Shown here: positions 1 through 9,648 of the stretch, one piece after another
Layout: every line of letters starts with the position of its first letter
Position numbering within the stretch: position 1 is the first letter of the stretch
Source of the DNA: Methanococcoides alaskense
GTDB lineage: Archaea; Halobacteriota; Methanosarcinia; Methanosarcinales; Methanosarcinaceae
Length of the DNA stretch: 64,000 nucleotides
Direction of reading: 5' to 3'
Assembly: GCF_031454185.1 (NCBI RefSeq)
Contig: NZ_JAVDQI010000011.1
Span: 1 to 64,000, forward strand
Notes under the pieces: generated by a model
What the model was told of the DNA's origin: nothing
The model's input: the letters and a program-made list of their open reading frames with translations, nothing else
Database searches by the model: none
Made by a program: the position numbers and the translations under genes

Positions 1-237
1 ATGAACCTGCATGAACCGAAATGTTGAAAAAACATCTCTTCCTGTTCTTTTGTAGGATATATTCTATACTTGAAAGCCTTTAACATACTTGTCCCCATAC
101 AACTTAACACTGCTCATGATGTGTGTTAAACAACGGTTATCATCATGTCAGTACGCATTCATCCCCTAGCTTACGCGGGGTGTTCTGCTTATTATGATAA
201 ACAATTAAGGAAAGAGCAGAAGAGGATGTGTAAATGA

Positions 238-277
238 ATGAGGATCGAAATTCAACCTGGAATTCCAGGATCCTCAT
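238..277 (-). terminator. Inverted repeat, likely terminator of the surface protein gene
   Basis: ATGAGGATC (238-246) pairs with GATCCTCAT (269-277), and an inner CCTGG/CCAGG pair lies inside. It sits just past the stop of the minus-strand surface protein gene, so a transcript-end role is likely. The rest of 1-237 holds only a short CCCC/GGGG hairpin near 168-180 and no gene that I can support. Confidence 0.5.
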
Positions 278-295
278 ATGTTCGGCACATTAACA

Positions 296-1777
296 TTATA
301 ATCTACGCTTCAGGCTGTATGCAGCTCCTAAAGCAGTTACTGCAAATAATACCTCAAATGCTGGTATGGGTTCAGCATCCTCAGTTTCATCAGCAATTTC
401 AGTTTCATTTTCAGCAGATTCTGATTCAGGTTCCAGTTCAATTATGATCTCATGTTCTGAAAACTCTGGCATGTGCACGAGCATGGAGGCTGTATCATTT
501 TCCTGCAAGTAGTAGCAAAGCGGCTGATCTCCACCTTCGAAAAGCTCATCAATGTTATTTGTGCAGCTTAGTGGAACTCCATCATACCGTAATCTGAGAC
601 GGTCTGATTCGGTGAAGTCCATGGTTCTTTCATCCATGTGTATGGCAATTACCTGTCCCTCTTTAAGCTCTGATGATACTCCCAATACCAGGCGGTTTTG
701 TCTGGCCTCTCTTACCTGGACATTAACTGGTGTGTAGTTCAGGAAGGACATCGAGGTTCCGCCATCATGCATAGTTATCTCTGCACCTACCCGTCCCATA
801 GCGATCCCATTATTGATCATTTGATGCATTCCCAATGATTGACTTGAATATTGGAACATGGTCTGATGAAACTGAGGGGACATTGTTGTAGCTCTGAACA
901 TTACGAGGCTGTTCTCAACAAGATCCACATTTATGGCCTCATCTGTGAGACTAATATCAATATCGGATATTTGTTGATCACTGTTCATGAAATCAGGACT
1001 TGCTATCAGGAATCCTTGAAAGTTGTTCTTGGTGATCTTTATGATAGTTGCTCCATTTAATTCCTCGTTGTCTATGCTTGCTTCAACACCATCTGCCAGA
1101 TCGAAAACGACCGTTTTATCATCCATTGCTCTGACCTGCATGGTTGCCATTGGGTTGTCATGAATATTGATCAGACTTGAACTTCCAATGTATGCAGCGT
1201 TCGAACCCCGAATATTCTGGGATATATAATCAAAATCAGAGACTTTGATAGAATCAAAAATAACATCACCAGATAAGGCGAAATTGAATATCTCCCCGGA
1301 CTCGTCAAAAGTGAATGTTGTATAATTTCCAAATGCTGAGTGACCCTGCATCATGAAATTAAGCCCTTGTGTCATTCCCTGATGCCTTATTCCCTGCATG
1401 GCCTGCTGCCTCATCTCGACAAATCCTCTTGAATTTACAGATGTAGGCATGTTGCCCATATGCAATACCATATAATTGGCAACCAGATCACCTGACACTC
1501 CATATTCAGCTTCAATTTCACCAATTGTCAGACTTGGGTCAGTGTTTTCTGGAAGTCCCATATCAAAAATGATATTCTCCACTGGAACACCGAACATGTT
1601 GGATATCTGCAAGAGGGTATTCTCTTCGAATCCCGTAAATCTATTATCCATATGTCCAAATTGTTCACCACGCATTTCCCCCATCATATTGCTCTGTCCC
1701 ATCTGTGCAAGGGCAGGAGATACAATTACTATTGATAATAACATAATACTAACTAAAAGTACGCCTAAGGCTTTCAT
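296..1777 (-). CDS. Secreted surface protein with PGF/PEF-type C-terminal sorting signal
   Basis: This 493-residue protein has a clear Sec signal peptide (residues 1-25, cut after a run ending SPALAQ) and a Met/Gln/Gly-rich segment straight after it. The C-terminus is an acidic Glu-rich linker (EPESESAENETE), then IPAFEVLFAVTALGAA and a basic KRRL tail. That tripartite end resembles archaeal PGF-CTERM or PEF-CTERM sorting signals processed by archaeosortases, although the usual Pro-Gly-Phe reads Pro-Ala-Phe here. I do not recognise the central domain. The protein is probably exported and lipid-anchored or held in the S-layer. It stands alone, with an inverted-repeat terminator downstream and a MITE-like element upstream. 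Confidence 0.75.
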   Translation of the reverse strand: MKALGVLLVSIMLLSIVIVSPALAQMGQSNMMGEMRGEQFGHMDNRFTGFEENTLLQISNMFGVPVENIIFDMGLPENTDPSLTIGEIEAEYGVSGDLVANYMVLHMGNMPTSVNSRGFVEMRQQAMQGIRHQGMTQGLNFMMQGHSAFGNYTTFTFDESGEIFNFALSGDVIFDSIKVSDFDYISQNIRGSNAAYIGSSSLINIHDNPMATMQVRAMDDKTVVFDLADGVEASIDNEELNGATIIKITKNNFQGFLIASPDFMNSDQQISDIDISLTDEAINVDLVENSLVMFRATTMSPQFHQTMFQYSSQSLGMHQMINNGIAMGRVGAEITMHDGGTSMSFLNYTPVNVQVREARQNRLVLGVSSELKEGQVIAIHMDERTMDFTESDRLRLRYDGVPLSCTNNIDELFEGGDQPLCYYLQENDTASMLVHMPEFSEHEIIIELEPESESAENETEIADETEDAEPIPAFEVLFAVTALGAAYSLKRRL

Positions 1778-1905
1778 AATCCAATTACCCCCAAATTATT
1801 TTCAATATGATTGGTCTATCTTTATCTAAAATAAACTTTCTGGTGTAACTAATTTTATATTAAAAAATGATTATATTCTTTTCATTTAAGAGTTGTCAGA
1901 ATTGA

Positions 1906-2037
1906 GGCTCTGTAGAAATCCTCGATATTCGGACACTAATTAAATTTGAAAAAAATATGGAATGTGTTATATGATGTTGGAATATAATTCCAATTCCAGC
2001 TTATATATGTTGATTTTGGTAGGTTTTCTACAGAGCC
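1906..2037. mobile_element. 132-bp MITE-like element with 13-bp terminal inverted repeats
   Basis: GGCTCTGTAGAAA at 1906-1918 is the exact reverse complement of TTTCTACAGAGCC at 2025-2037. The AT-rich interior has no open frame. Perfect ends around a short non-coding core are typical of a MITE or an internally deleted IS. The same end occurs alone at 54819-54831 and in weaker form at 35835-35848, so the parent element has been active here. I cannot name the IS family from the ends alone. Confidence 0.6.
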
Positions 2038-2059
2038 AGTAAAGGATTATCTTAAAAGC

Positions 2060-2671
2060 TCATTTTCTGTAATGCGGTGTGAGCTTTCTTTCTATTCTGG
2101 TAAATATAATATCAAATGCTATCGCTATCAGAATAGCCGGAATAGCACCTGCGAGGATCTTCTCATTATTGAATGCAACAAGTCCCTGGAATATTAGCTC
2201 TCCAAGGCCACCACTTCCAATATACGCCGTTAGAATAGCAATGCTGTTGATGAGGATGAAAGCGAACTTAATACCTGCAAAGATAGCGGGATAAGCATTT
2301 GGCAGGCGAACATAGCGAAGTATCTGCCACTCGTTCAGCCCGATACCGTCCGCATAATCAAGCATTGACGGATCGACCGTTGAAAGCCCGATATAAGTGT
2401 TCTTAATTATAGGAAGCAAAGCACGCAGCAATATCGCCACCACGGCAGGATAGAAGCCAATTCCCATAAGAGGGACAACGAGAGCAACAACTGCAAAACT
2501 TGGGACCGCCTGTGCAAGATTTGCAAACTTGGTCACCACATAACCAAAGCGCTTGTTGTAAAGTGAACCAAATGCAAGAGGCATGGATATGCAAATGCTT
2601 ATGATCAGTGTCATAACCACCAATACCAGGTGGTCAGCAGTATGGCTGAGTATCGACTCAAGAGTTACCAT
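2060..2671 (-). CDS. opuCD: OpuC-type osmolyte ABC transporter permease (second copy)
   Basis: This 203-residue permease is one of two in a quaternary-amine (glycine betaine/choline/carnitine) uptake operon. About five hydrophobic segments surround the BPD_transp_1 EAA-type loop, seen as DYADGIGLNEWQILRYVRLP (residues about 109-128), which docks on the ATPase. It overlaps the upstream permease gene by 7 bp, so translation is coupled. The order on the minus strand is binding protein, ATPase, permease, permease. The substrate is inferred from family and operon structure. Confidence 0.88.
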   Translation of the reverse strand: MVTLESILSHTADHLVLVVMTLIISICISMPLAFGSLYNKRFGYVVTKFANLAQAVPSFAVVALVVPLMGIGFYPAVVAILLRALLPIIKNTYIGLSTVDPSMLDYADGIGLNEWQILRYVRLPNAYPAIFAGIKFAFILINSIAILTAYIGSGGLGELIFQGLVAFNNEKILAGAIPAILIAIAFDIIFTRIERKLTPHYRK

Positions 2672-3333
2672 ATACCATACCTCCTCTGAAGGCGTTTCTC
2701 AATCATTCCGGCAAGCCCGTCAAAGATGACAGCGAGCAAACCTGTCCAGAAACCGACTACCAGGATCGTGTTTATCTTATAGAGCTGGATCCCGGCAATG
2801 AGAGCTGCACCCAGTCCACCTGCAGCAATCAGGCCACCAAGTGTTACAACACCCATGGTAAAAACAAGAGCTATACGCAAACCTCCGACGATCATAGGTA
2901 AAGAAAGAGGTATCCTGACCTTGAACAAAATATCCTTTTCGGATAGTCCCATTGCACGTGCGATATCAACATATTTGAGATCCACTTCTTTAAGACCGGT
3001 ATAGGTATTTCGTGTAATGGGTAAAAGGGAATAGAGTACTGATGCCACAATGGTAGGTTCTTTTCCAAGACCAAATATAGGCAATAGCAGAACCAATAAT
3101 GGAATATCGGGTATGGTCTCTACAAGATTTAAAAGATTGAGCATGGGATGTGCTATCTTTGGTCTGGAGTAAAGGAACAAGCCAAGAAAGACACCTATGA
3201 TGGAAGCCAGAACTATGGCAATGCCGAACATCGTCAGATGCTCGATCGTACGTAATGTCAATGAGTTCGTTTCCCAGACTTCAATAAGATCAGACAATAA
3301 CAGAGAATCAACCCCTTTATGCTCCTTATCCAA
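2665..3333 (-). CDS. opuCB: OpuC-type osmolyte ABC transporter permease (first copy)
   Basis: This 222-residue inner-membrane permease has several transmembrane segments and the cytoplasmic coupling loop DIARAMGLSEKDILFKVRIP. It overlaps the ATPase gene by 8 bp and the second permease by 7 bp, so the three are translationally coupled. The protein is 222 residues against about 210 for the family, so it looks complete. It would form the channel with the second permease for compatible-solute import. Confidence 0.88.
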   Translation of the reverse strand: MDKEHKGVDSLLLSDLIEVWETNSLTLRTIEHLTMFGIAIVLASIIGVFLGLFLYSRPKIAHPMLNLLNLVETIPDIPLLVLLLPIFGLGKEPTIVASVLYSLLPITRNTYTGLKEVDLKYVDIARAMGLSEKDILFKVRIPLSLPMIVGGLRIALVFTMGVVTLGGLIAAGGLGAALIAGIQLYKINTILVVGFWTGLLAVIFDGLAGMIEKRLQRRYGIW

Positions 3334-4456
3334 TTACCTGACTGAAAGCATCATTTGGAAACAGGAATCCGCTTAGTTTTTCATCGGTCATGACAAAGGC
3401 CATCGAATGACCATTCTTCTGCATTATTTTCAGTGAGGATGAAAGCAGTTCATTTCTGGAAAATGAAGGGATCTCAACAACATGATCTGCTATCTTGCTG
3501 TCCTTATCCTCCATACGCAATAGATCAATAAGCTTTACAATACCCAGCGGACCCGAACCATTAGAAACCACAGCGATCTCTATGTTCTTCTCTATCATGG
3601 AACTGATAGCACTCTCAATATCAAGGGATCCATCGTGGACATACATGCACTCAAGAGGGGATATAAGGTCCTTTATTTTCAATGTATCAAGGTGCTTGAA
3701 CTTCTTACCGGAATCCACAATGCTTGCCACCATCTCGTTTACAGGATGGAATATCAATTCTTCAGCAGTGCCTATCTGAACAAGTTTCGCATCGTCCATT
3801 ATCGCGATCCTGTCACCGAGCTTGAAAGCTTCTTCGATATCATGTGTCACGAATATTATGGTCTTCCCCAGTTTTTCCCTTATCTGGTAGAACTCTTCCT
3901 GAAGTTGTTTCCTTAAGATCGGGTCAAGTGCACCGAAGGGTTCGTCCATGAGCAAAAGAGGAGGGTCCATCAAAAGTGCCCTTGCGAGTCCAACTCTTTG
4001 CTGTTGTCCACCGCTTAGCTGATGAGGATACCTATCCATGAACATCTCAGACGGAAGGGAAACAAAATCAAGGAGGTATTTTACCCTGTCTTTGATCTTT
4101 TTCTCATTCCAGCCTTCCAGCTTAGCTACGAGACCAATATTCTCGGCAATGGTCATGTGAGGGAAAAGACCGATGCTCTGTATGACATAACCTATGTTCC
4201 TGCGAAGGGCAACCGGCTCAAGTTCCATGACATTCTGGTCATTGATGAGAATAGTCCCTGAATCGGGTTCTATCAAACGATTGATCATACGGAGTGTTGT
4301 GGTCTTCCCGGACCCACTGGGGCCTATGAAAATGACCAGCTCCCCACCTTCAATATCAATAGAAACATCATTGATAGCAAACCTGTCATCATATTTCTTC
4401 GTCACACCGCGAAGCTGTATCGAATCGATCCTGTCGAATAACCTTTTGGATGGCAT
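3326..4456 (-). CDS. opuCA: OpuC-type osmolyte ABC transporter ATPase with CBS domains
   Basis: This is the ATPase of the osmolyte importer. It shows Walker A GPSGSGKTT, the Q-loop region, signature LSGGQQQRVGLARAL, Walker B LLLMDEPFGALD and a switch His in FVTHD. The C-terminal third is a tandem CBS-type region, which in OpuA-like systems senses ionic strength or nucleotides. I placed the start at the ATG at 4454-4456, which has a GTGAG element a few bases upstream; an in-frame GTG at 4468 would add four residues. It overlaps the permease downstream. Confidence 0.88.
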   Translation of the reverse strand: MPSKRLFDRIDSIQLRGVTKKYDDRFAINDVSIDIEGGELVIFIGPSGSGKTTTLRMINRLIEPDSGTILINDQNVMELEPVALRRNIGYVIQSIGLFPHMTIAENIGLVAKLEGWNEKKIKDRVKYLLDFVSLPSEMFMDRYPHQLSGGQQQRVGLARALLMDPPLLLMDEPFGALDPILRKQLQEEFYQIREKLGKTIIFVTHDIEEAFKLGDRIAIMDDAKLVQIGTAEELIFHPVNEMVASIVDSGKKFKHLDTLKIKDLISPLECMYVHDGSLDIESAISSMIEKNIEIAVVSNGSGPLGIVKLIDLLRMEDKDSKIADHVVEIPSFSRNELLSSSLKIMQKNGHSMAFVMTDEKLSGFLFPNDAFSQVIG

Positions 4457-4533
4457 AATAGATCTCACTTTAAGAGCTGTTTTTCAGCTATAAAAAAATA
4501 AAGATGAACGTGAACTAAATGAATCGATGGGGA

Positions 4534-5445
4534 TTACCCCTCGATCAATCCAGTCTCTATTAAAAAGTCCCTTGCAATGTCCTCAGCTTCACGCTTATCG
4601 ACATCGAACTGGTAGTTAAGACCTCTCATGGTCTCTGTGTCTATCTGACCATCCAGCTTCTCAAGAGCCGTAACAGCATCCGGATTTACTTCTGCAAATT
4701 CAGCAGACATTACAACGATCGCATCGTATGGTGGTAATGCGTTCATGTCGTCTTCCAGGATCGTAAGATCGAATAACTCGTTCCTTGTATCTGTAGTATA
4801 AGCTGAGATGACATCTACCTCATCGAGTTTGATCGCCTCATACATGAGTGTAGCAACTGTTGGCTTTACCTCTTTGAACTCAAATCCATAGAGAGTGCTT
4901 ATGCGTGGAAGACCATCTTCACGAAGTGCAAACTCAGGATCAGTACCGATTATCAGACCAGGTGCATAGGTTTCAAGATCACTGATAACAACAACATTGT
5001 TCTCTTCTGCCCACTGTTTTTTTACTGCAAGTGCATAGGCATCTTCAAAACCAAGATCGCTTATGACCAGTACTCCATCTTCCTTCAGACCTTCTTCGGC
5101 TTTCTGGTAAACGACTTCAGGGTCCCACACTTCAAGAGCAGGCTCTTCAAGTATCTGGCTGTATACAGTACCAGTATATTCAACATATACATCCACACTG
5201 CCCTGTTTCAGACCCTCATAGTTTACGAAAGTGCCTCCAAGGCCTTCCTTCACATCAACCTCATATCCTGCTTCTTCAAGCATTATACCGACCATGTGAG
5301 CCAGAATGTATGACTCCTGGAACAACTTTGAACCTATGACCACAGTTCCCTTCTCTACTTCTGTATCATCAGAAGCAGGTTCTGTACATCCACTAAGGAT
5401 AACAGCTAAAGCAACAAATGTTGCAAGTAGAATTTTCCAATTCAT
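4534..5445 (-). CDS. opuCC: OpuC-type osmolyte-binding lipoprotein
   Basis: This is the extracytoplasmic substrate-binding protein of the osmolyte ABC system (OpuAC/OsmX fold). It starts with a lipoprotein signal MNWKILLATFVALAVILSGC, with lipidation expected on the Cys. The body has the type II periplasmic binding pattern (TVVIGSKLFQES, GLGGTFVNYEGLKQG, VEYTGTVY). The ATG at 5443-5445 follows an AAGGGG ribosome site; an upstream in-frame start would place charged residues before the signal and is unlikely. It is the first gene of the four-gene operon. Confidence 0.87.
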   Translation of the reverse strand: MNWKILLATFVALAVILSGCTEPASDDTEVEKGTVVIGSKLFQESYILAHMVGIMLEEAGYEVDVKEGLGGTFVNYEGLKQGSVDVYVEYTGTVYSQILEEPALEVWDPEVVYQKAEEGLKEDGVLVISDLGFEDAYALAVKKQWAEENNVVVISDLETYAPGLIIGTDPEFALREDGLPRISTLYGFEFKEVKPTVATLMYEAIKLDEVDVISAYTTDTRNELFDLTILEDDMNALPPYDAIVVMSAEFAEVNPDAVTALEKLDGQIDTETMRGLNYQFDVDKREAEDIARDFLIETGLIEG

Positions 5446-5657
5446 ATTATACCCCTTTACAAAGTGAACTTTAGAATATTTATACATTTGGTTGTTAGTA
5501 ATTCATTTTCACTATGCATCAACCAAAAATTCATCAATTGCTTAAAAATAATAAAAAGAGTTCAATTCATTTCAGCGATAATTTCAAAGGATCAGAAAAA
5601 AAAGAATGAAAGACTCTTGAAGAGCCAACATATAAATAAAAAGAAACTGGCTGCTTA

Positions 5658-6881
5658 TTAAACAGCCTCCTTCCCGATCTGTGCAATAGTGTCATCGATA
5701 TCCTTTGCCAGCTCTTCAGGAAGACCTGTAATACCAACGTCGAGGAAACCACGGACGATCATTCCCACTGCATCTTCTTCTGAAAGACCGCGTGCCATCA
5801 GGTATTCGACCTGTTCTCTGGCGATCCTTCCAACAGCGGCTTCGTGAGTAAGTTCCACATCTGCTACGTTTGCTTCAAGGACCGGAATGGCAAGCTGTGT
5901 ACCTCCATCCTTAAGGACAAGACCATGACATTCGAGATGACCTTTACAATGCGGTTTATTTGCCACCATTTCACCTCTTGCGATGACCTTACCACCTGTT
6001 GTGATGGTCCTTGAGATCAGCTCAGCCTTTGTGTTTGGTGCATTGAACAGAACCCTGCTGCCAAGGTCAAGCTCTGAGCCAGGATGAGCAACGGCTATGG
6101 TATGGAACCTTGCAAATGCTCCTTCACCATCAAGTATTGCAGTCGGATAGGACTGAATGGACCTTACGGGCTTTAAAAGGATGTAATTATTAACGAACGA
6201 TGCCCCTTCTTCCAGATGGATAACTGTCCTTGGTCTGACACTGACATCATCCGCCCAGTTGTGTATCATGGTAAAGTTCAGAACACCACCCTTCTTGACA
6301 TATATTTCAGAGATACCAAGATGCATTGCTCTTTCAACACCTTTTTTGGTGGTACATCCAGTAATAACATCAAGCTTTGCATCCTCTTCCACGATAAGGA
6401 TGTTATGAACGGTCTGTGCAATGTCCTTATGACCCATCACAAGACAGGTCTGTACAGGCATGGAGCTTTTTTGTCCGGCAGGTGCACGGATAAAATATCC
6501 GTTAGCATTTTCAAGATAGCTCTTTGCGGTGTACTTGTCAGCATCCACCGCAACAAGCTTCCAGGAATAATCCTTGAGCCAATCATGCTTTTCCATGGCT
6601 TCATGAAGTGACATCAACTCAATGTTGGGATCCTTAAGTGAAGAGTGGGAAACTGCGTTATCAACCATCAGGAAACTGCCTGAGCGTTCCTTATCATCAG
6701 TCAACACACCAACGTTCAGAAGTGTTTGCTTGAACTCATCATCAAGGTCCTCAAGATCCTCTGTTTGTGGCACTTCCTTTGCAGCAACCTCGAATTCGTT
6801 AAGGTCGTAATCCTCTCCGTACATTGCAGATTTTTCAATGGCCTTCTCAGCCCTTTCCTTTAGAGATGTCCCACTTTGCAT
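5658..6881 (-). CDS. sufB: SufB/SufD-family Fe-S cluster scaffold protein
   Basis: This is the scaffold partner of SufC in Fe-S cluster assembly. About 407 residues contain the SufBD beta-helix core, with motifs such as RTVIHLEEGASFVNNYILL and the C-terminal ELTHEAAVGRIAREQVEYLM, including the conserved His-Glu. The N-terminus is short compared with bacterial SufB, as in the minimal archaeal SufBC system. The ATG at 6879-6881 has AGGAG eight bases upstream; the GTG at 6888-6890 lies inside that ribosome site. The start overlaps the end of sufC by 22 bases. A hairpin with a T-rich flank just past the stop probably ends the transcript. Confidence 0.9.
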   Translation of the reverse strand: MQSGTSLKERAEKAIEKSAMYGEDYDLNEFEVAAKEVPQTEDLEDLDDEFKQTLLNVGVLTDDKERSGSFLMVDNAVSHSSLKDPNIELMSLHEAMEKHDWLKDYSWKLVAVDADKYTAKSYLENANGYFIRAPAGQKSSMPVQTCLVMGHKDIAQTVHNILIVEEDAKLDVITGCTTKKGVERAMHLGISEIYVKKGGVLNFTMIHNWADDVSVRPRTVIHLEEGASFVNNYILLKPVRSIQSYPTAILDGEGAFARFHTIAVAHPGSELDLGSRVLFNAPNTKAELISRTITTGGKVIARGEMVANKPHCKGHLECHGLVLKDGGTQLAIPVLEANVADVELTHEAAVGRIAREQVEYLMARGLSEEDAVGMIVRGFLDVGITGLPEELAKDIDDTIAQIGKEAV

Positions 6882-7609
6882 TCTATACACTCCTGATATC
6901 CCTGTGCTTTTATTTCCTTGAGCATTTCACGTGGATTGCCTCTGCACATGACAGTACCATTGCAGAGTATGTATCCCACATCCGGTTCAACGTAATCGAG
7001 AACCTGACCTGTATGTGTTATAATAAGTGCGGAATTTCCTCTCTTGCGATGGTCGACGGAACATTTCGATCTGCTTGAGAGCATCTCATCGATGGTCGTT
7101 CCGATCTTTTCAATACTCACAAGATCCACACCGGATTCCGGTTCATCGAGCAGGTAAAGGCATGGGTTCTGTGCGGAAAGCTGCAACAGTTCAGACCTTT
7201 TGATCTCACCACCGGAAAAACCGACATTAACATCCCTGTCCATGAAGCGTTCCATATCCAGCTTCTTAGAAGCAGCTTCTGTGTCAAGGCTGTGATCATT
7301 GTTTATGACCTGAACCAGATCCTTAAGTTTTACACCGGTAAGGTTGGGTGGTCTCTGCGTCATGATCCCAAGACCACGCTCAGCCCTTTCATTTACTGAA
7401 AGATGGGTGATATCTTCTCCCTTGAACAGTATCTGCCCACCTACAATATCATAACCGCTAAATCCCATAAGCGTCATGAGAAGGGCAGATTTGCCGGCAC
7501 CATTTGGGCCAAAAAGGACAGTCGTGCTGCCCTGTTCCACTTTGAGATTGACCTTGTTAAGGATTATCCTTCCGCCAATCTCTACTGTAAGATCTTTTAT
7601 CTCGAGCAT
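6860..7609 (-). CDS. sufC: SufC, Fe-S assembly ATPase
   Basis: This is an ABC-type soluble ATPase (249 residues) that drives cluster assembly on the SufBD scaffold. It has Walker A GPNGAGKS, the SufC-type signature VGFSGGEIKRSELLQL, Walker B LYLLDEPESGVD and ALIITHTGQ with the switch His. GGAGG lies five bases before the ATG. It is the promoter-proximal gene of a two-gene operon, which is the usual methanogen arrangement. Confidence 0.92.
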   Translation of the reverse strand: MLEIKDLTVEIGGRIILNKVNLKVEQGSTTVLFGPNGAGKSALLMTLMGFSGYDIVGGQILFKGEDITHLSVNERAERGLGIMTQRPPNLTGVKLKDLVQVINNDHSLDTEAASKKLDMERFMDRDVNVGFSGGEIKRSELLQLSAQNPCLYLLDEPESGVDLVSIEKIGTTIDEMLSSRSKCSVDHRKRGNSALIITHTGQVLDYVEPDVGYILCNGTVMCRGNPREMLKEIKAQGYQECIECKVGHL

Positions 7610-7687
7610 ATTTCCTCCGATCGTTTTGAAGAGATCTCTTTTTCATATTGAAGTATAAGAATTTCCAGACTTCGTAGATTGTTAACA

Positions 7688-7704
7688 GATAATAAATATA
7701 GACC
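7688..7704 (-). promoter_or_regulatory. Candidate TATA box for sufC
   Basis: On the minus strand CTATATTTATTAT lies about 85 bases before the sufC ATG, giving a predicted 5' leader of about 55-60 bases. The remaining 7705-8019 is AT-rich with no gene I can support; it probably also holds the promoter of the small plus-strand gene at 8020. Confidence 0.35.
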
Positions 7705-8019
7705 GCTTTGCAAATCAGAATACATGTCTAATACTTACGTCTATCGATATTAATTACGGTATAGACTTAAAACATATTCAACATAAAGGTTTTGAATAGT
7801 TGTTAACGGTGTGAAATTGCGCTCGATAAGATATATAATTTATCTTTCAAGATCAAAGACTATTAATTTTTAACTGGTCAGAATTTCAGGAAAATATCGA
7901 ACAATATAAAATCGAAATGTTTATAATGCATTAGACAAATTTTAGGGACTGTTGTGTGGCATGTTGAAGTTATCAATTGGATAATAATATACATGAAGTT
8001 ATTGATGGGGGTACCGTAC

Positions 8020-8238
8020 ATGAAAATTGAATATTCTATATTTGGGACTATAATATTATCTTACTTTGCTTTGGGTACATTTGTAAAAATTCACAACACT
8101 TTGGTAACCGGTACGCTCTTGACGAACTTTACACCATTTTCAATTTCAGAAAGAGTTCTTTTTCTCATTGTAACCAGTCTATTTGGAGTGATGGTCTTCA
8201 AATTCGTTGGAATGAACAGATTCACTGATCAAAAATAA
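8020..8238 (+). CDS. Small membrane protein, unknown
   Basis: This 72-residue product (MKIEYSIFGTIILSYF...) has two hydrophobic segments, residues about 6-22 and 45-65, separated by a polar loop. I chose the ATG at 8020 because a GGGGG run precedes it by about eight bases; an earlier in-frame ATG has no such site. No family is recognisable. It stands alone between divergent and convergent neighbours, so a real gene is likely but not certain. Confidence 0.45.
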   Translation: MKIEYSIFGTIILSYFALGTFVKIHNTLVTGTLLTNFTPFSISERVLFLIVTSLFGVMVFKFVGMNRFTDQK

Positions 8239-8409
8239 GATCCGAATTTTTGTGGGTAAGATGCTAATTAAATTAAAGAGATGTCACAGAGAACATCTGG
8301 GTAAGTGAAATTGGTAGGGATGATTATCATTGATGCAGTATAAAATAAGATATTAAATTGACCCTATTTTTATGATCAATTTAAAATGTCAGAAAGACAA
8401 CTTCATATC

Positions 8410-8961
8410 TTATGTTCCAGTTGAAAGATCAGAGTGCCACCACACATATTCGAAACTTGCATTCTTAAGCTCCTTTTCTCCCCCATGACCGTTGAACTCC
8501 TCCCAATCAACATAAAGAGCATCATCAAATGCTATTTCGGTCTGGAATATCTTCACCATATTCTGATCCCCCATTCCATTCCGCTTTATTGCACTTCCAG
8601 TGAAAACGATCTTTTTACCGGCTAAATCTTCCGAATGTGTGATTATTGCTGAAGTGGCTGTGAGAACAGAATCAACCATACATTCTTTTAGATCAGGATT
8701 AGTATAAAACCACTTTTTTTCAAATCCGATAACAATAGAATTGATATTTTCATAATAGTTCACTCCGGTTATACGGACCTCAGAACCATCAAGTGCCAGG
8801 GATATTTCATCGAACAGGATATCCTCGATCGTTTGGTTTTCCTGTTGTACGGAGATGTTCATTGGGTCACTATCAAGAGGAAGATTGCTGTATATAAGGG
8901 CAGTTAAACAAAGAATGATGAAAATTAGTAGAAAATGTCTGCGTAGTTCGAAGTGTAGCAT
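8410..8961 (-). CDS. Membrane-anchored extracytoplasmic protein, unknown
   Basis: This 183-residue protein has one N-terminal hydrophobic segment (residues about 9-26, HFLLIFIILCLTALIYS), a signal anchor or uncleaved signal. The rest is a soluble mixed alpha/beta domain with no cysteine pair or catalytic motif I recognise. A WEEFNGHGGEKELKN segment near the C-terminus is followed by aromatic residues. It is a single gene with its own upstream AT-rich region. I do not assign a function. Confidence 0.55.
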   Translation of the reverse strand: MLHFELRRHFLLIFIILCLTALIYSNLPLDSDPMNISVQQENQTIEDILFDEISLALDGSEVRITGVNYYENINSIVIGFEKKWFYTNPDLKECMVDSVLTATSAIITHSEDLAGKKIVFTGSAIKRNGMGDQNMVKIFQTEIAFDDALYVDWEEFNGHGGEKELKNASFEYVWWHSDLSTGT

Positions 8962-9144
8962 TCTTTTTTAATCCCCAGTGATATTATTGTGGAAGTTATA
9001 AATCAAATTACTTATAGAAAAGGTTTTCGACTTCATCTAAAAAAAGTATTAAAATGAAGAATAATAAATGTAAATTATCTTACATTTATCAAGGGTCATC
9101 CTGAAAAATCAACAAAATAACTTTTGCTATGAAACTGGACTTGA

Positions 9145-9516
9145 TCAGATATCAGCTATGTCCAGACTTCCTTCCCATACACCATGAATGTTACAGTATT
9201 CAAGTGCACAGAATGACTTAAATTCCTCGATATGTTCGATCTTGAAGCTAACGTCTGGTCTAGTGTTACCTGGACTCAGGACCATCCTGCCAAGATCTAC
9301 TGACTCTCCTGTCTGTTTCACACCATAGAGTTCTATCCATGCGATATGGTGTTCAATTGTGTTTGGATGCGCAACCTCTTTGCCCACGATAACCCGAACG
9401 AAGTCATTTCCATCTCCACCATGACCACTTAGGATAACGATAGTTGGAACATGCTTTTCAAGCATCACATTCTCAGCTTCCGTGTATTCCCCTTTTAAAA
9501 TATTTTTAAAACTCAT
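9145..9516 (-). CDS. sor: Superoxide reductase (neelaredoxin type)
   Basis: This is a non-haem iron enzyme reducing superoxide to peroxide without releasing oxygen. At 123 residues it matches one-iron neelaredoxin, lacking the N-terminal desulforedoxin domain. The iron ligands are visible: EKHVP (Glu20, His22), His50 in AHPNT, His56 in IEHHIAW, and CNIHGVW (Cys108, His111). Function is predicted from these ligands. It fits with the catalase in this window as oxygen defence in a strict anaerobe. No operon partner is adjacent. Confidence 0.9.
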   Translation of the reverse strand: MSFKNILKGEYTEAENVMLEKHVPTIVILSGHGGDGNDFVRVIVGKEVAHPNTIEHHIAWIELYGVKQTGESVDLGRMVLSPGNTRPDVSFKIEHIEEFKSFCALEYCNIHGVWEGSLDIADI

Positions 9517-9648
9517 GTTATCACCTTTTAACTATAATACCCATTTTTCATTAACAACTTAGGTATATGCTATTGTTGGTAGGATCATCAGATCAAAGAA
9601 GATTCAGAATCTCATTTCATTTCATTGTTTTGAAAACATTCTATTGAT

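Noticed and set aside
168..180. CCCC/GGGG hairpin near the left edge
   Set aside because: Only four pairs with no repeat spacing; neither a CRISPR array nor a terminator can be supported.
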